Of a stretch of DNA of 64,000 nucleotides, positions 26,848 through 36,145 are shown piece by piece. A model generated the notes under the pieces. It was given only the letters and a program-made list of their open reading frames with translations, did no database searches and was not told the DNA's origin. Each line of letters begins with the position of its first letter. Positions within the stretch are counted from its first letter, which is position 1. A program made the translations under genes and the position numbers. The stretch is from Candidatus Anaeroferrophillus wilburensis (lineage in GTDB: Bacteria > Desulfobacterota > Anaeroferrophillalia > Anaeroferrophillales > Anaeroferrophillaceae), in assembly GCA_016934315.1 (NCBI GenBank), contig JAFGSY010000010.1, forward strand, positions 43,419-107,418. The letters run 5' to 3'.

Positions 26848-27909
26848 GTGCCTATAGATCGTGATATGCTTATGACGGCCATCGGGGAACGGAAACGGGT
26901 ACTGGTTCTTACCCATAATAATCCGGATCCTGATGCGCTGGCTTCTGCCTGTGGGCTGGCGACCATTTTTCAGCATTTGACGCCCTGCCGGGTCCAGGTG
27001 GCTTACGGCGGGATAGTCGGCCGCTCTGAAAACCGGACCCTGTTTCGTTACCTGCCCATCGACCCAACGCCTTTCGGCCGTATCCGGGGGAGAAAACAGC
27101 TTGCCTATGCCCTGGTGGATACCCAGCCGGGGGCTGGCAACAATGCCTTGCCCCTGGGGATGGTGCCAGCCATGGTTGTCGATCATCACCCCCGGAAAGC
27201 ATCAACCCGTCCCCTGCTGAAAGAGACCCCCATCGTTGACATCCGGACTGACTATGGTGCCTGCTCAACGATTATTGCAGAATATCTCCAGGAGCTGGAG
27301 ATCCCCATTTCTGCCAGTTTGGCTACGGCGCTGGTTTACGGGATTACCTCTGAAACCCAGAGCCTTGGACGGGAGGCCACCAAGCAGGATCTGAAAATAT
27401 TTAATGACCTCATTCCCCTGGCAAACCTGAAAAACCTATCAATGATCGAGTTCAGCCGCCAGCCGCGGGAATATTTCCGTTATGTCAGGAAGGCAGTGGA
27501 CAATGCTTTTTTCTATAAAAATGTCATTGGTACCCGGCTGGGTGAGATCGGCAATCCTGATATGGTGGCTGAAATGGCGGATTTCCTCTTGCGGCATGAG
27601 CGCATGAGCTGGTCGATTGTTACCGGGTTACATCAGGAAAAACTGCTGGTTTCTATCCGGGCGATGAACCAGAAGGCCCGAGCCGGCAGAACCATACGCC
27701 GTTTGGTGGAAGTGCTGGGCGGAACTGCAGGAGGACATAATCTGGTGGCTGGCGGCCAGCTTGACTGCAAAGGCAAAACAGCCAAAGAAATTACCCACCT
27801 TGACTGGGAATTGATTGTTGGCTTCATTAAAAAGGTAACCAATATTGAAAATATCAAGGTGATTAATCCCCTGGTTGCATTGGCAATCAAAGATCCGTGG
27901 GAGAAATAG
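26848..27909 (+). CDS. DHH-family phosphoesterase (NrnA-like)
   Basis: A 353-residue member of the DHH/DHHA1 superfamily, which includes nano-RNases and pAp or cyclic-dinucleotide phosphodiesterases. Metal-binding motifs are HNNPDPDALASACGL, VDTQPGAG and VVDHHPR, and the DHHA1 tail holds GTAGGHNLVAGGQL. A GTG start at 26848 is supported by GAGGAGG nine bases upstream. The substrate cannot be assigned by eye. An exact NrnA would be about 320 residues, so this one is slightly long. Confidence 0.88.
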   Translation: MPIDRDMLMTAIGERKRVLVLTHNNPDPDALASACGLATIFQHLTPCRVQVAYGGIVGRSENRTLFRYLPIDPTPFGRIRGRKQLAYALVDTQPGAGNNALPLGMVPAMVVDHHPRKASTRPLLKETPIVDIRTDYGACSTIIAEYLQELEIPISASLATALVYGITSETQSLGREATKQDLKIFNDLIPLANLKNLSMIEFSRQPREYFRYVRKAVDNAFFYKNVIGTRLGEIGNPDMVAEMADFLLRHERMSWSIVTGLHQEKLLVSIRAMNQKARAGRTIRRLVEVLGGTAGGHNLVAGGQLDCKGKTAKEITHLDWELIVGFIKKVTNIENIKVINPLVALAIKDPWEK

Positions 27910-28054
27910 CAACCTTGTTTACCCCGGCTGATCGGTTTGCTGCCCATCTTCACAAGGTGCTGACGATCATGTTGCTATTGTTGTTTTTCCCCCTTCTGTC
28001 TCGTGTCTGTTTCCGGCAACAGAACCCTTCCCTTTGTCCATAGGACCACATGGT

Positions 28055-29794
28055 TTGAAAAAAGACAGCTGGACTATATACCGACGCCTTTTGGGGTATT
28101 CCCGTCCCTATGCTGCCCGGGTGGCCATTGCCGTGGTTGCTTCCGTGGTGGTGGCTGGCGCCGATGTTTCCGTTGCTAAGTTGATCCAGCCGCTGGTGGA
28201 TAAGATCCTTGCTGCCGGTGAGAGTTCGGTGATCATCTATGTACCGATTGTTATTGTTTCGCTGGCCGTGATTAAAAGTACGGCCCGTTATCTGCAGGAA
28301 TACTTTATCAAGACCGCCGGCCAACTGGTTGTCCAGGATATCCGCAATGATATCTACTCCCATTCCCTGGCGTTATCGATGGGATATTTTTTCCGTCATG
28401 CTTCCGGCAACCTTATGTCGCGGATTCTCAATGATGTTGGGGTCATGCAACGTTCTGCAGCGGATGTGCTGGTGGACGGCATCCGAGAAAGTTTTACCCT
28501 GGTGGGACTCATTGGCCTGGCATTCTATACCGACTGGAAATTGGCTCTGCTGGCTTTCCTGGTGTTGCCGGTAGCGGTGGTCCCGGCAGCAGCCATAGGG
28601 CGCAAGATTAAAAGTAACACCCGCCGCGGGCAGCAGACGATGGGGTTTTTGACCACCATCCTGCAGGAGACCTTTGCCGGCATTAAGATTGTTAAATCGT
28701 TTGGCCGGGAGGACGATGAGCGGGCGCGCTTCCGGGATGAAAATCTCAACTACTATCGCTTTATGAGAAAGGTGATCAAATATGATTCAGTGGCTCGTCC
28801 CATGGTTGAGCTGCTGGGCTCCTTCGGCATCGCCGGCGTTGCCTGGTATGGCATGCGGCGGGTGTATTCCGGGTCCATAACCCAGGGTGAACTTTTTTCC
28901 TTCATCGCTGCCATCGGTATGATGTACAGTCCGTTTAAACGGTTGACAAGGGTCAATAACCAGGTGCAGAAATCGGTAGCGGCAGCTGAGCGGGTCTTCG
29001 AAGTGACAGATGAAAAACCTGATATTGTCGATGCTGCCGATGCTCTTGCGGTTGACCAGGTGGCAGGTTCAGTGGTTTTTGATCGGGTTACGTTTGCCTA
29101 TGAGGTCCAACCGGTTTTGCAGGAGTTTTCCCTTGCCGTGTCTCCGGGAGAGGTGGTTGCTCTGGTGGGTCCCAGCGGGGCGGGAAAATCCACCATTGTC
29201 GGTTTATTGAACAGGTTTTATGATCCCCAGCAGGGCTCGATTACCGTAGATGGCATCGATATCCGCCAGTTTACCATGGCCAGCCTAACCGCCAGTATTG
29301 CCCTGGTGGATCAGGAAACATTTCTTTTCCATGACTCGATAAAAAATAATATCAGATACGGGCGTCCGGAAGCCAGTGATGAGGACGTCAGGCTGGCGGC
29401 GCTGCAGGCTTACGCGGATGAGTTTATCAGCCAGTTGCCCGAAGGGTATGAGACCAGCATCGGTGACCGGGGCGTCCGTCTTTCCGGTGGTCAGCGGCAG
29501 CGGCTCTGTATTGCCCGGGCGATTCTCCACGACGCCCCGATTCTGATTCTTGATGAGGCGACCAGCGCTCTGGATACCGAAAGTGAAGCGATGGTTCAGA
29601 AAGCCCTGGCCAATCTGATGAAGAACCGAACAACCTTTGTTATTGCCCACCGGCTGTCAACTGTGCGCAATGCGGATATGATCGTTGTGCTGGAAGCGGG
29701 CAGACTGATCGACAAGGGAACTCACGAAGAGCTGCTGGCCAAGGGTGGACTGTACAAAAATCTTTATGATCTGCAGTTTGACGATAAACCATGA
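28055..29794 (+). CDS. msbA: Lipid A export ATP-binding/permease protein MsbA
   Basis: A half-size ABC exporter of about 579 residues that flips lipid A-core across the inner membrane. Six transmembrane helices fill the first 320 residues. The nucleotide-binding domain shows GPSGAGKSTIVGLLNRFYDP, LSGGQRQRLCIARAI, and LILDEATSALD. The frame is open from a TTG at 28034, but the TTG at 28055 has AGGA nine bases upstream and fits the family N-terminus; no ATG is available. It overlaps the next gene by four bases and opens the LPS operon. Confidence 0.93.
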   Translation: MKKDSWTIYRRLLGYSRPYAARVAIAVVASVVVAGADVSVAKLIQPLVDKILAAGESSVIIYVPIVIVSLAVIKSTARYLQEYFIKTAGQLVVQDIRNDIYSHSLALSMGYFFRHASGNLMSRILNDVGVMQRSAADVLVDGIRESFTLVGLIGLAFYTDWKLALLAFLVLPVAVVPAAAIGRKIKSNTRRGQQTMGFLTTILQETFAGIKIVKSFGREDDERARFRDENLNYYRFMRKVIKYDSVARPMVELLGSFGIAGVAWYGMRRVYSGSITQGELFSFIAAIGMMYSPFKRLTRVNNQVQKSVAAAERVFEVTDEKPDIVDAADALAVDQVAGSVVFDRVTFAYEVQPVLQEFSLAVSPGEVVALVGPSGAGKSTIVGLLNRFYDPQQGSITVDGIDIRQFTMASLTASIALVDQETFLFHDSIKNNIRYGRPEASDEDVRLAALQAYADEFISQLPEGYETSIGDRGVRLSGGQRQRLCIARAILHDAPILILDEATSALDTESEAMVQKALANLMKNRTTFVIAHRLSTVRNADMIVVLEAGRLIDKGTHEELLAKGGLYKNLYDLQFDDKP

Positions 29795-30462
29795 AAAAGC
29801 TTGGTGACTGGCTTCTTCTGCGGGTGGTTCCCTTGCTGGCCTCATTAGTCATCCGTGGGCTTTCACTGCTGATTCGGATTGATTATCTGGGGATGGAATA
29901 CTGGCGTCAGTGCCGGCAGGATAAGCGCGGCGTCATTATCTCTTTCTGGCATGACCAGTTGTTGCTGATGGTCAAAGGTAACCCTAGTAAGGCGGGGGCC
30001 AGGATTCTTATCAGTGCTTCGAAGGATGGTGAGCTGATTGCCAGGACCATGCGCTATTTTGGCCATGATGCTGTGCGTGGTTCATCTTCACGAGGAGGAA
30101 AAGAGGCGTTGAAAGAGATGGTCCTGCTGGCGCAGGAACCCGGCGATCTGGCCATAACGCCTGATGGCCCTCGTGGTCCGCGGCATCGATTGAAGCCGGG
30201 GGTTGCTCAGTTGGCCAGATTAACCGGCCGACCGGTGCTGCCGCTCGCTTTTGCCTGCAGCCGGGGGCGGCGTTTTCAATCCTGGGATCGTTTTCTGCTG
30301 CCCTATCCCTTTAGCCGCGGCGTTTTTGTTCTTGGAGAACCGGTAGTCTGTCAACCGGGCGAGGAACTTGCCCTGCTTCAGGAACGTCTATCTCAAGCCA
30401 TGGAACATGTGAACGAGAAGGCTCGGGCTCATTTGAGGTGCTATGGTTTATCTGCTGTATGA
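29791..30462 (+). CDS. DUF374 lysophospholipid acyltransferase-like protein
   Basis: A 223-residue membrane-associated protein of the DUF374 family, related to LpxL-type and PlsC acyltransferases. Visible are a hydrophobic N-terminus, an SFWHDQLLLM segment with the His-Asp pair, SKDGELIARTMRYFG and TPDGPRGPRHRLKPG. It probably adds an acyl chain to lipid A precursor, by family and by its place between msbA and waaA. Overlaps: four bases with msbA and 20 bases with waaA. Confidence 0.88.
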   Translation: MKKLGDWLLLRVVPLLASLVIRGLSLLIRIDYLGMEYWRQCRQDKRGVIISFWHDQLLLMVKGNPSKAGARILISASKDGELIARTMRYFGHDAVRGSSSRGGKEALKEMVLLAQEPGDLAITPDGPRGPRHRLKPGVAQLARLTGRPVLPLAFACSRGRRFQSWDRFLLPYPFSRGVFVLGEPVVCQPGEELALLQERLSQAMEHVNEKARAHLRCYGLSAV

Positions 30463-31765
30463 CCTCATTCTTCTGCTGGCTTCTCTGATCCTGGTACCCT
30501 ACTACGCCTTCAGAGGGGTGCGCTCCGGGACGTTGCGGCAGGGGATCGGCGAGAGATTAGGACGTATCCCGCCGGCAAAGCTCAGTCTTTTGGTGCGGCG
30601 ACAGGTGTTCTGGATTCATGCCGTTTCGGTGGGCGAGACCCGGGCGGCCGTGCCCCTGGTTAAAGGGCTGAAAAAGGCCTATCCGGATGTTGCCCTGGTG
30701 CTTTCCAGTGTAACAGAGACCGGTCATGAAATTGCTAGCAACCTTTCTCAGGTAGACTGCTGCCTTTTCTTTCCGTTTGATTTTTCCTGGGTTGTCCGTC
30801 GGGTTCTGGCGGCTATCAGGCCGGAGTTGATTATTATTGTTGAGACGGAGATCTGGCCGAATTTTGTCCGCCTGGCCGATGAACAAAACATTCCTGTGGT
30901 GCTGGTCAATGGCCGGATATCGGACCGTTCTTTTCCCCGTTACCGTCGGTTCCGGTGGTTCCTGAGGCGGATACTGGAGCGTTTTTCCCTGCTCTGCATG
31001 CAGACTGACCAGGATGCCAAACGGATTCAGTTAATGGGGGCGCCAAAAGAATTAGTGCATGTTTCCGGGAACATGAAGTTTGATCTTGGTGACATTCTTC
31101 CTGGGGCGAACATTCAAGCTGTCAAGGAACGCTACCAGCTTCCTGACGACGCACTTATCTGGATTGCCGGCAGCACCCACGCTGGTGAAGAGGAGGAGGT
31201 CGTTGCAGCCTATCAGCAGCTTTTGGCCGAGGGGAAAAAGCTGTTTCTGGTTCTGGTGCCCCGACATCCAAATCGATGCAAAGGGGTGGGGGAGATGCTG
31301 CGGCAGCGGGGAATCTCTTTTGCCCGCCGGAGTGAACTGCCTGTGACGGCATCCTTTCTTGCCGCTGGAACCGTGCTGTTGATGGACACCGTTGGTGAGT
31401 TGCAGAAGCTCTATGGGGTGGCTGATGTGGTGTTTGTTGGTGGCAGCCTGGTGCCGGTTGGCGGCCATAACCTGCTGGAAGCCTCAGCGGTGAAAAAACC
31501 GGTCCTCTTCGGTCCCCAGATGCACAATTTCAAAGAGATTTCGCGGCTGTTGCTGGAGGCTGGGGGTGGGCTTATGGTCGCTGACGGAAACGAATTGTTT
31601 ACGGTCATGGGCCGCTTACTGGACAGTCCTGCGGAGCGGTATGAGCTTGGTGAGCGAGGCTATCAGGTGGTAGCCAGGCACGCTGGCGCCACCGCCTTGA
31701 CGATAGATTTGATACGGTCCGTGCTGACACAAGATGCAGCTGACCATAACGCCGCAATCGATTAA
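30443..31765 (+). CDS. waaA: 3-deoxy-D-manno-octulosonic acid (Kdo) transferase
   Basis: A 440-residue inner-membrane-anchored GT-B enzyme that transfers Kdo to lipid IVA. An N-terminal anchor helix is followed by the conserved HAVSVGETRAAVPLV, IVETEIWPNF and VNGRISDRSF segments. The C-terminal domain carries GGSLVPVGGHNLLEASA. Length is normal. It is coupled to the DUF374 gene. Confidence 0.95.
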   Translation: MVYLLYDLILLLASLILVPYYAFRGVRSGTLRQGIGERLGRIPPAKLSLLVRRQVFWIHAVSVGETRAAVPLVKGLKKAYPDVALVLSSVTETGHEIASNLSQVDCCLFFPFDFSWVVRRVLAAIRPELIIIVETEIWPNFVRLADEQNIPVVLVNGRISDRSFPRYRRFRWFLRRILERFSLLCMQTDQDAKRIQLMGAPKELVHVSGNMKFDLGDILPGANIQAVKERYQLPDDALIWIAGSTHAGEEEEVVAAYQQLLAEGKKLFLVLVPRHPNRCKGVGEMLRQRGISFARRSELPVTASFLAAGTVLLMDTVGELQKLYGVADVVFVGGSLVPVGGHNLLEASAVKKPVLFGPQMHNFKEISRLLLEAGGGLMVADGNELFTVMGRLLDSPAERYELGERGYQVVARHAGATALTIDLIRSVLTQDAADHNAAID

Positions 31766-31803
31766 ATGTTGGCCAGTGTTTTGATTGGGATGGGTGCAAA
31801 GAG

Positions 31804-32481
31804 ATGGGGAAGATAGTCCAAGACTTTGAATTTTCAAAAAAATATGATGAGGGTCATTCCCGGCAATATTATGAAAAACATCAGGAGGCATTTGGCCGCC
31901 GCATGTCTGACCGCCGGGAACAGCAGATGGCCCGTCAGGCGTTGGCGATTGCCGGCAATCCCCAGTCAATTCTAGATATTCCCTGCGGCGCCGGTCGTTT
32001 CTGGCCGCTGCTGGCGGAAGATCCCCTCCGTCGGCTCTATGGGGCTGATGCCAGTGAGGCGATGCTTGCGGTGGCGGTGGCCAAACAGCCGCAACCGGTG
32101 AGCCGCCGTTTCACCGTTTTACAAAGCTCTGCTTTAGCCATTAAACTTCCCGAAAAAACGGTGGAGAGCATATTCTGCATGCGCCTGCTGCACCATATTG
32201 GTCAGGTAGAAGATAGGCTGGCAATTTATCGGGAGTTTTCCCGGGTTGCCAGCAGAACCATTATTCTGTCATTATGGGTCGATGGCAATCTCAAGTCATG
32301 GCGGCGGAAGAAAATGGAACGTTCCCGCCAGGGAAGGGCTTATCAGAACCGTTTTGTTCTGCCCCGGCAGCAGGTGGAGAATGAGTTTCGACAGGTTGGT
32401 ATAAATATCATTGGCAAGATTGACTTCCTTAAGTTCTATTCCATGTGGCGCGTCTATGTTCTTGGCGTTTCTCCCCAGTAA
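31804..32481 (+). CDS. Class I SAM-dependent methyltransferase
   Basis: A 225-residue methyltransferase. The S-adenosylmethionine loop is ILDIPCGAGRFWPLLA, with GADASEAML as the acidic second strand. The substrate is unknown. It sits between waaA and an LPS kinase-like gene; the kinase ATG follows its stop directly, so a role in lipid A or core modification is a fair inference. Confidence 0.82.
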   Translation: MGKIVQDFEFSKKYDEGHSRQYYEKHQEAFGRRMSDRREQQMARQALAIAGNPQSILDIPCGAGRFWPLLAEDPLRRLYGADASEAMLAVAVAKQPQPVSRRFTVLQSSALAIKLPEKTVESIFCMRLLHHIGQVEDRLAIYREFSRVASRTIILSLWVDGNLKSWRRKKMERSRQGRAYQNRFVLPRQQVENEFRQVGINIIGKIDFLKFYSMWRVYVLGVSPQ

Positions 32482-33324
32482 ATGCCGACCATGAAGTACC
32501 GCCATTGTTACTCTAATCCTCACTGGTTGCAACTGCTGCAGGATAATGGACTTAATGATTTTGACACCCTTTGGGATCTTGAGCACGACTGGTTTGAGCC
32601 CCCCAACCGACGTCGTGGCGGTTGGAGCGGGGTTTGCCGTCTGGAACTGAAGGGGGAAGGTGGCAGTGTCCTGTCGGTTTTTATGAAGCGTCAGGAAAAC
32701 CATATGGCACGGACCCTCCGTCACCCTTTCCGGGGAATTCCAACCTCCCGTAAAGAGCTGCTTAATCTTATCCGTTTCCGGGCTGCTGCTCTGCCAGTGC
32801 CGGAAATAATCTATGGTGCAGACCGGGTTTTCCAGGGGAGGGCGCAGGGAATCCTGATTACCCGTGAATTGACTGGTTACCAGAGCCTTGATGAACTGCT
32901 GCGAGAATGGCGGATCAGGGGGTTGCCAGAGACTTTTCTTGCCCAGCTACTCTTTCCTCCCCTTAGCGGAATGATCCGGAATATGCACCAACAGGGGTTT
33001 CGCCATAATTGTTTGTATGGCAAGCATATTTTTGTCAGACTGACGCCACCACCGGCTGAGATCTGTTCGGAGGCAACTGATCCATCCTCTGTCAGGGTCA
33101 GCCCGGTGTTTATTGATTTGGAAAAAGTCCGTTTTTTCCCCTTAAAACAGCGCAATATTGTCCGGGATCTGGGTCAGCTGCATCGGCATACGGATTTTTC
33201 CCATGCCCAGTGGCAACACTTTATCGATACCTATCTGGCTCCCCTTCCAGAGGCAGCGCAGATCCGGGCTCGATTGGGCAAACAGAAAAAAAGCCGTTCA
33301 TCAGCTGAACGGGTGTTATTGTAA
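32482..33324 (+). CDS. LPS core/Kdo kinase-like protein (WaaP/KdkA superfamily)
   Basis: A 280-residue small kinase-like protein of the type that phosphorylates Kdo or heptose of the LPS core. The catalytic loop reads FRHNCLYGKHIFV, with Asn where protein kinases have Asp (HRD), and the metal-binding site is FIDLEKVRFF. The conserved FMKRQENH segment is likely the ATP-lysine region. The ATG lies immediately after the preceding stop (TAAATG); ATG 32491 is an alternative. A second, more typical RfaP is two genes downstream. Confidence 0.82.
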   Translation: MPTMKYRHCYSNPHWLQLLQDNGLNDFDTLWDLEHDWFEPPNRRRGGWSGVCRLELKGEGGSVLSVFMKRQENHMARTLRHPFRGIPTSRKELLNLIRFRAAALPVPEIIYGADRVFQGRAQGILITRELTGYQSLDELLREWRIRGLPETFLAQLLFPPLSGMIRNMHQQGFRHNCLYGKHIFVRLTPPPAEICSEATDPSSVRVSPVFIDLEKVRFFPLKQRNIVRDLGQLHRHTDFSHAQWQHFIDTYLAPLPEAAQIRARLGKQKKSRSSAERVLL

Positions 33325-33332
33325 TTCTCTTT

Positions 33333-34496
33333 ATGGCTGATAAAACCTATAAACTTGCCTTTGTGGTGTCACTCTATTTTGAGTACGGCGGCATGCAGCG
33401 TACCATGCTGCGGATCGCCCTCGAGTGTGCCAGACAAGGGCATCAGGTGGATATCTATACCGGTAAATGGCTGGGAAAACGGCCGGAAAAGATCGGCATT
33501 CACGAAGTCAATACCTGGTCACTGACCAACCATGGCAGCAATGATAAGTTGGCCCGTACATTTAAACGGGAAACGATGAATAATTGCTATGATTGTTTGG
33601 TGGGATTCACCAAAATCCCCGGCCTGGATGTGTACTATGCTGGTGATCCCTGCTATGCTGCCCGGGTTGAAGAAACCAAGGGGTTTCTGTTTACCCTGAG
33701 CCCCAGGCATCGGGCTTTTCGCCGCCAGGAAGAGGCTGTTTTTTCCCGGGGGTCTGGCACCGAATTTCTCCTTATTGCTCATCAGGAACAGGATAAGTTT
33801 ATCCGCTATTATCAGAGCTACCCCGGTTGTTTCCACCTGCTGCCCCCCGGGATCAACCGGGAACGGCTGCTGAGCAGCAAACCACGTCCAGGTGAAATTC
33901 AGGCGTTGCGGCAGACACTGGGCATTGCCCCAGGGGAAATCATGCTCTTATTTATTGGCTCACGCTTTCGCACCAAAGGTCTGGATCGGGCCCTGCTGGC
34001 AGTGGCGAGTCTGCCTGCCGCATGGAGCAAAAAAATCCGCCTGGTGGTTGTCGGCGACGATAAACAATCAGCTTATCGTCGCCAGGCCAACAGTCTTGGT
34101 CTTGGCGACCGGGTTGTTTTTGCCGGTTCGCAAGCTGATATGGGCTCCTATTACTATAGTGCCGATGTGCTCCTTCACCCTCCCTATGTGGAAAATACCG
34201 GCACGGTTCTCCTTGAGGCGATGGTCTGCGGTTTGCCGGTACTGACGACCGCCAATTGCGGATTTGCCGCTCACATCGTTGAGGCCGGGGCCGGAGTGGT
34301 TTGTCCGGAGCCATTTGACCAGCAAGATCTGAATAGACGGCTGGCTGAGATGGTTGCTTCCGGGGAAAAGGAACAGTGGCGGCGCAATGGGATAGCCTAC
34401 TGTGAGAAGCATGATCTTTACAGCCTGATCGAAGCGGCAAGTCGGATAATAGTTGCCCGGGCAGCAAAAAACCGGGAGGATCGGGAAAAGCAATGA
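33333..34496 (+). CDS. Family 4 glycosyltransferase (LPS core, WaaG-like)
   Basis: A 387-residue GT-B transferase. The N-terminal FEYGGMQRTMLRIALECARQG is the acceptor-side loop, and the C-terminal donor domain has LFIGSRFRTKGLDRAL, DVLLHPPYVENTGTVLLEAM and GLPVLTTANCG. The arrangement resembles WaaG, which adds the first hexose to the heptose core. Four bases overlap the downstream rfaP gene. The ribosome binding site is weak. Confidence 0.9.
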   Translation: MADKTYKLAFVVSLYFEYGGMQRTMLRIALECARQGHQVDIYTGKWLGKRPEKIGIHEVNTWSLTNHGSNDKLARTFKRETMNNCYDCLVGFTKIPGLDVYYAGDPCYAARVEETKGFLFTLSPRHRAFRRQEEAVFSRGSGTEFLLIAHQEQDKFIRYYQSYPGCFHLLPPGINRERLLSSKPRPGEIQALRQTLGIAPGEIMLLFIGSRFRTKGLDRALLAVASLPAAWSKKIRLVVVGDDKQSAYRRQANSLGLGDRVVFAGSQADMGSYYYSADVLLHPPYVENTGTVLLEAMVCGLPVLTTANCGFAAHIVEAGAGVVCPEPFDQQDLNRRLAEMVASGEKEQWRRNGIAYCEKHDLYSLIEAASRIIVARAAKNREDREKQ

Positions 34497-35344
34497 TCTT
34501 CATTCGTGACGATCTCAAAACGGTCTTCAAGAGCGAACAGACGGTGGATGCTTTTTTGGCAATTGATGGCCGACCGGTCAAACAGGTGGTTGCTGACCGC
34601 CGGACCATCTATTTTGAACGGGGTGGCCGTGGCTTTTACCTCAAAGCTCACCTTGGGGTTGGCTGGAAAGAGATAGTGAAAAATCTACTTCAGCTGCGAC
34701 TGCCGGTTCTGGGGGCAAAGAATGAGTGGCAGGGAATCCTCGCTTTGGAGCATCTTGGAGTGCCTACCATGAGGCTTGCCGCGTATGGCCAGCAAGGGGT
34801 AAACCCTGCTACCCGGAAATCATTTGTGGTAACCGATGCCTTGGAACAGACGGAGGACCTTGAGTCCTGGCTGCCGACGCTAACGTCGGCACAAGAGGAT
34901 GTTCTCCTGAAATGGGCGGTGATTCGCACCGTTGCCGGCATTTCAAGAACCTTGCATAGCAACGGCATCAATCACCGGGACTATTATCTGTGTCACCTGC
35001 GGATTGACCTGGCCGCATTGGCGCAGCAACAAAACAAGCCACGCATTTATGTCATGGACCTGCACCGGCTTGAGGTTCGTCCCGCTACTCCTGAACGGTG
35101 GCTTGTTAAGGATATTGCCGGTCTCCTCTATTCTACCCTGCATGCGCCGGGCAACATTCATTTGACCAGAAGTGATGTGCTCCGTTTTATTGCTGTCTAT
35201 GATGGCATGTCCTGGCGGCAGAGTCTGACGGAACATCGGCATTTCTGGCAGAAGGTTTTGCAGCGGGTTATCAGCACCCATAAAAAAGGTGCTGGCGGGG
35301 CGGCGTTGCCGCCTTTTATGAATCGTTGGTTGGAAATGCGGTAA
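34493..35344 (+). CDS. rfaP: LPS core heptose(I) kinase RfaP
   Basis: A 283-residue kinase that phosphorylates heptose I of the inner core and so stabilises the outer membrane with divalent cations. The catalytic loop INHRDYYLCHLRIDL and the metal site IYVMDLHRLEV are typical of RfaP/WaaP. The ATP Lys is in GRGFYLKAH. It overlaps the GT4 gene by four bases, as waaG and waaP often do. Confidence 0.92.
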   Translation: MIFIRDDLKTVFKSEQTVDAFLAIDGRPVKQVVADRRTIYFERGGRGFYLKAHLGVGWKEIVKNLLQLRLPVLGAKNEWQGILALEHLGVPTMRLAAYGQQGVNPATRKSFVVTDALEQTEDLESWLPTLTSAQEDVLLKWAVIRTVAGISRTLHSNGINHRDYYLCHLRIDLAALAQQQNKPRIYVMDLHRLEVRPATPERWLVKDIAGLLYSTLHAPGNIHLTRSDVLRFIAVYDGMSWRQSLTEHRHFWQKVLQRVISTHKKGAGGAALPPFMNRWLEMR

Positions 35345-35422
35345 AAAAAGTAACCATGATTACCAGGTGATGTATCTGACAGGGCTTATTGGGGATGGTG
35401 ACCACGAGCGGGGCAGGTGACG

Positions 35423-36076
35423 ATGAAAACAATGAAAGGCTTGAACTTTAAGGCGCCGATAACAGATCGGATGGCGGTTATTCGTCCCTTTGTTGCTCAG
35501 GGCAGTGTCCTCGATCTTGGGGTGGTGGACAGCCGGCGGTTGCGCCATGATACGTTGGACAGGCTGGCGAAAAAGCCCAACTTACTATTTCGCCAGATAT
35601 GCGAGATTAATGTCCAGGCGTTCGGGGTTGACATTGATGACGAGGGTATTGAGATCCTCCGCCAGCAGGGTTTTCATGTGCAAACTGCCGACGTGGTGAC
35701 CATGTCTCTCGAACAGCGGTTTGACACTATTATTGCCGGTGAAATTATTGAACATCTGGATAACCCTGGCCAGTTTCTGCGCAATATGGGCAGACATCTT
35801 ACACCGACAGGAACCCTGATTATTTCAACTCCGAACCCCTTCTACTGCAAACAGATCTGGAAAATTCTACGTCGTAATCAACCATCGGTACACGAGGAAC
35901 ATACCTGCTGGTTCGACCCCTCCACTTTATCCCACCTCTGCCGGATGTCAGGTTTGGACCCTTATGCCATCTATTGGCTGCAATCAAAGAAGCAGCTTTT
36001 CAAAACGTGGCCACAATTTTTCCGGACCTATTTTTCTCATTCCTTTATGGTACTTGCCAAGCAGGCTCAGCCATAA
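35423..36076 (+). CDS. Class I methyltransferase, MetW/UbiG-like
   Basis: A 217-residue SAM-dependent methyltransferase. The nucleotide loop VLDLGVVDSRRLRHD is less regular than usual, but IIAGEIIEHLDNPGQFLRNM and GTLIISTPNPFYCKQIWKIL are typical of the glycan-associated group. ATG 35423 is preferred to GTG 35417. It ends the plus-strand LPS gene row and converges on the heptosyltransferase gene. Confidence 0.85.
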   Translation: MKTMKGLNFKAPITDRMAVIRPFVAQGSVLDLGVVDSRRLRHDTLDRLAKKPNLLFRQICEINVQAFGVDIDDEGIEILRQQGFHVQTADVVTMSLEQRFDTIIAGEIIEHLDNPGQFLRNMGRHLTPTGTLIISTPNPFYCKQIWKILRRNQPSVHEEHTCWFDPSTLSHLCRMSGLDPYAIYWLQSKKQLFKTWPQFFRTYFSHSFMVLAKQAQP

Positions 36077-36145
36077 ACCGTTTTGGTCAATTTCTGGCGG
36101 TTGCCTGAACTGAGTGGCAGGTGTTGGTGTCATGGTATATCGGTT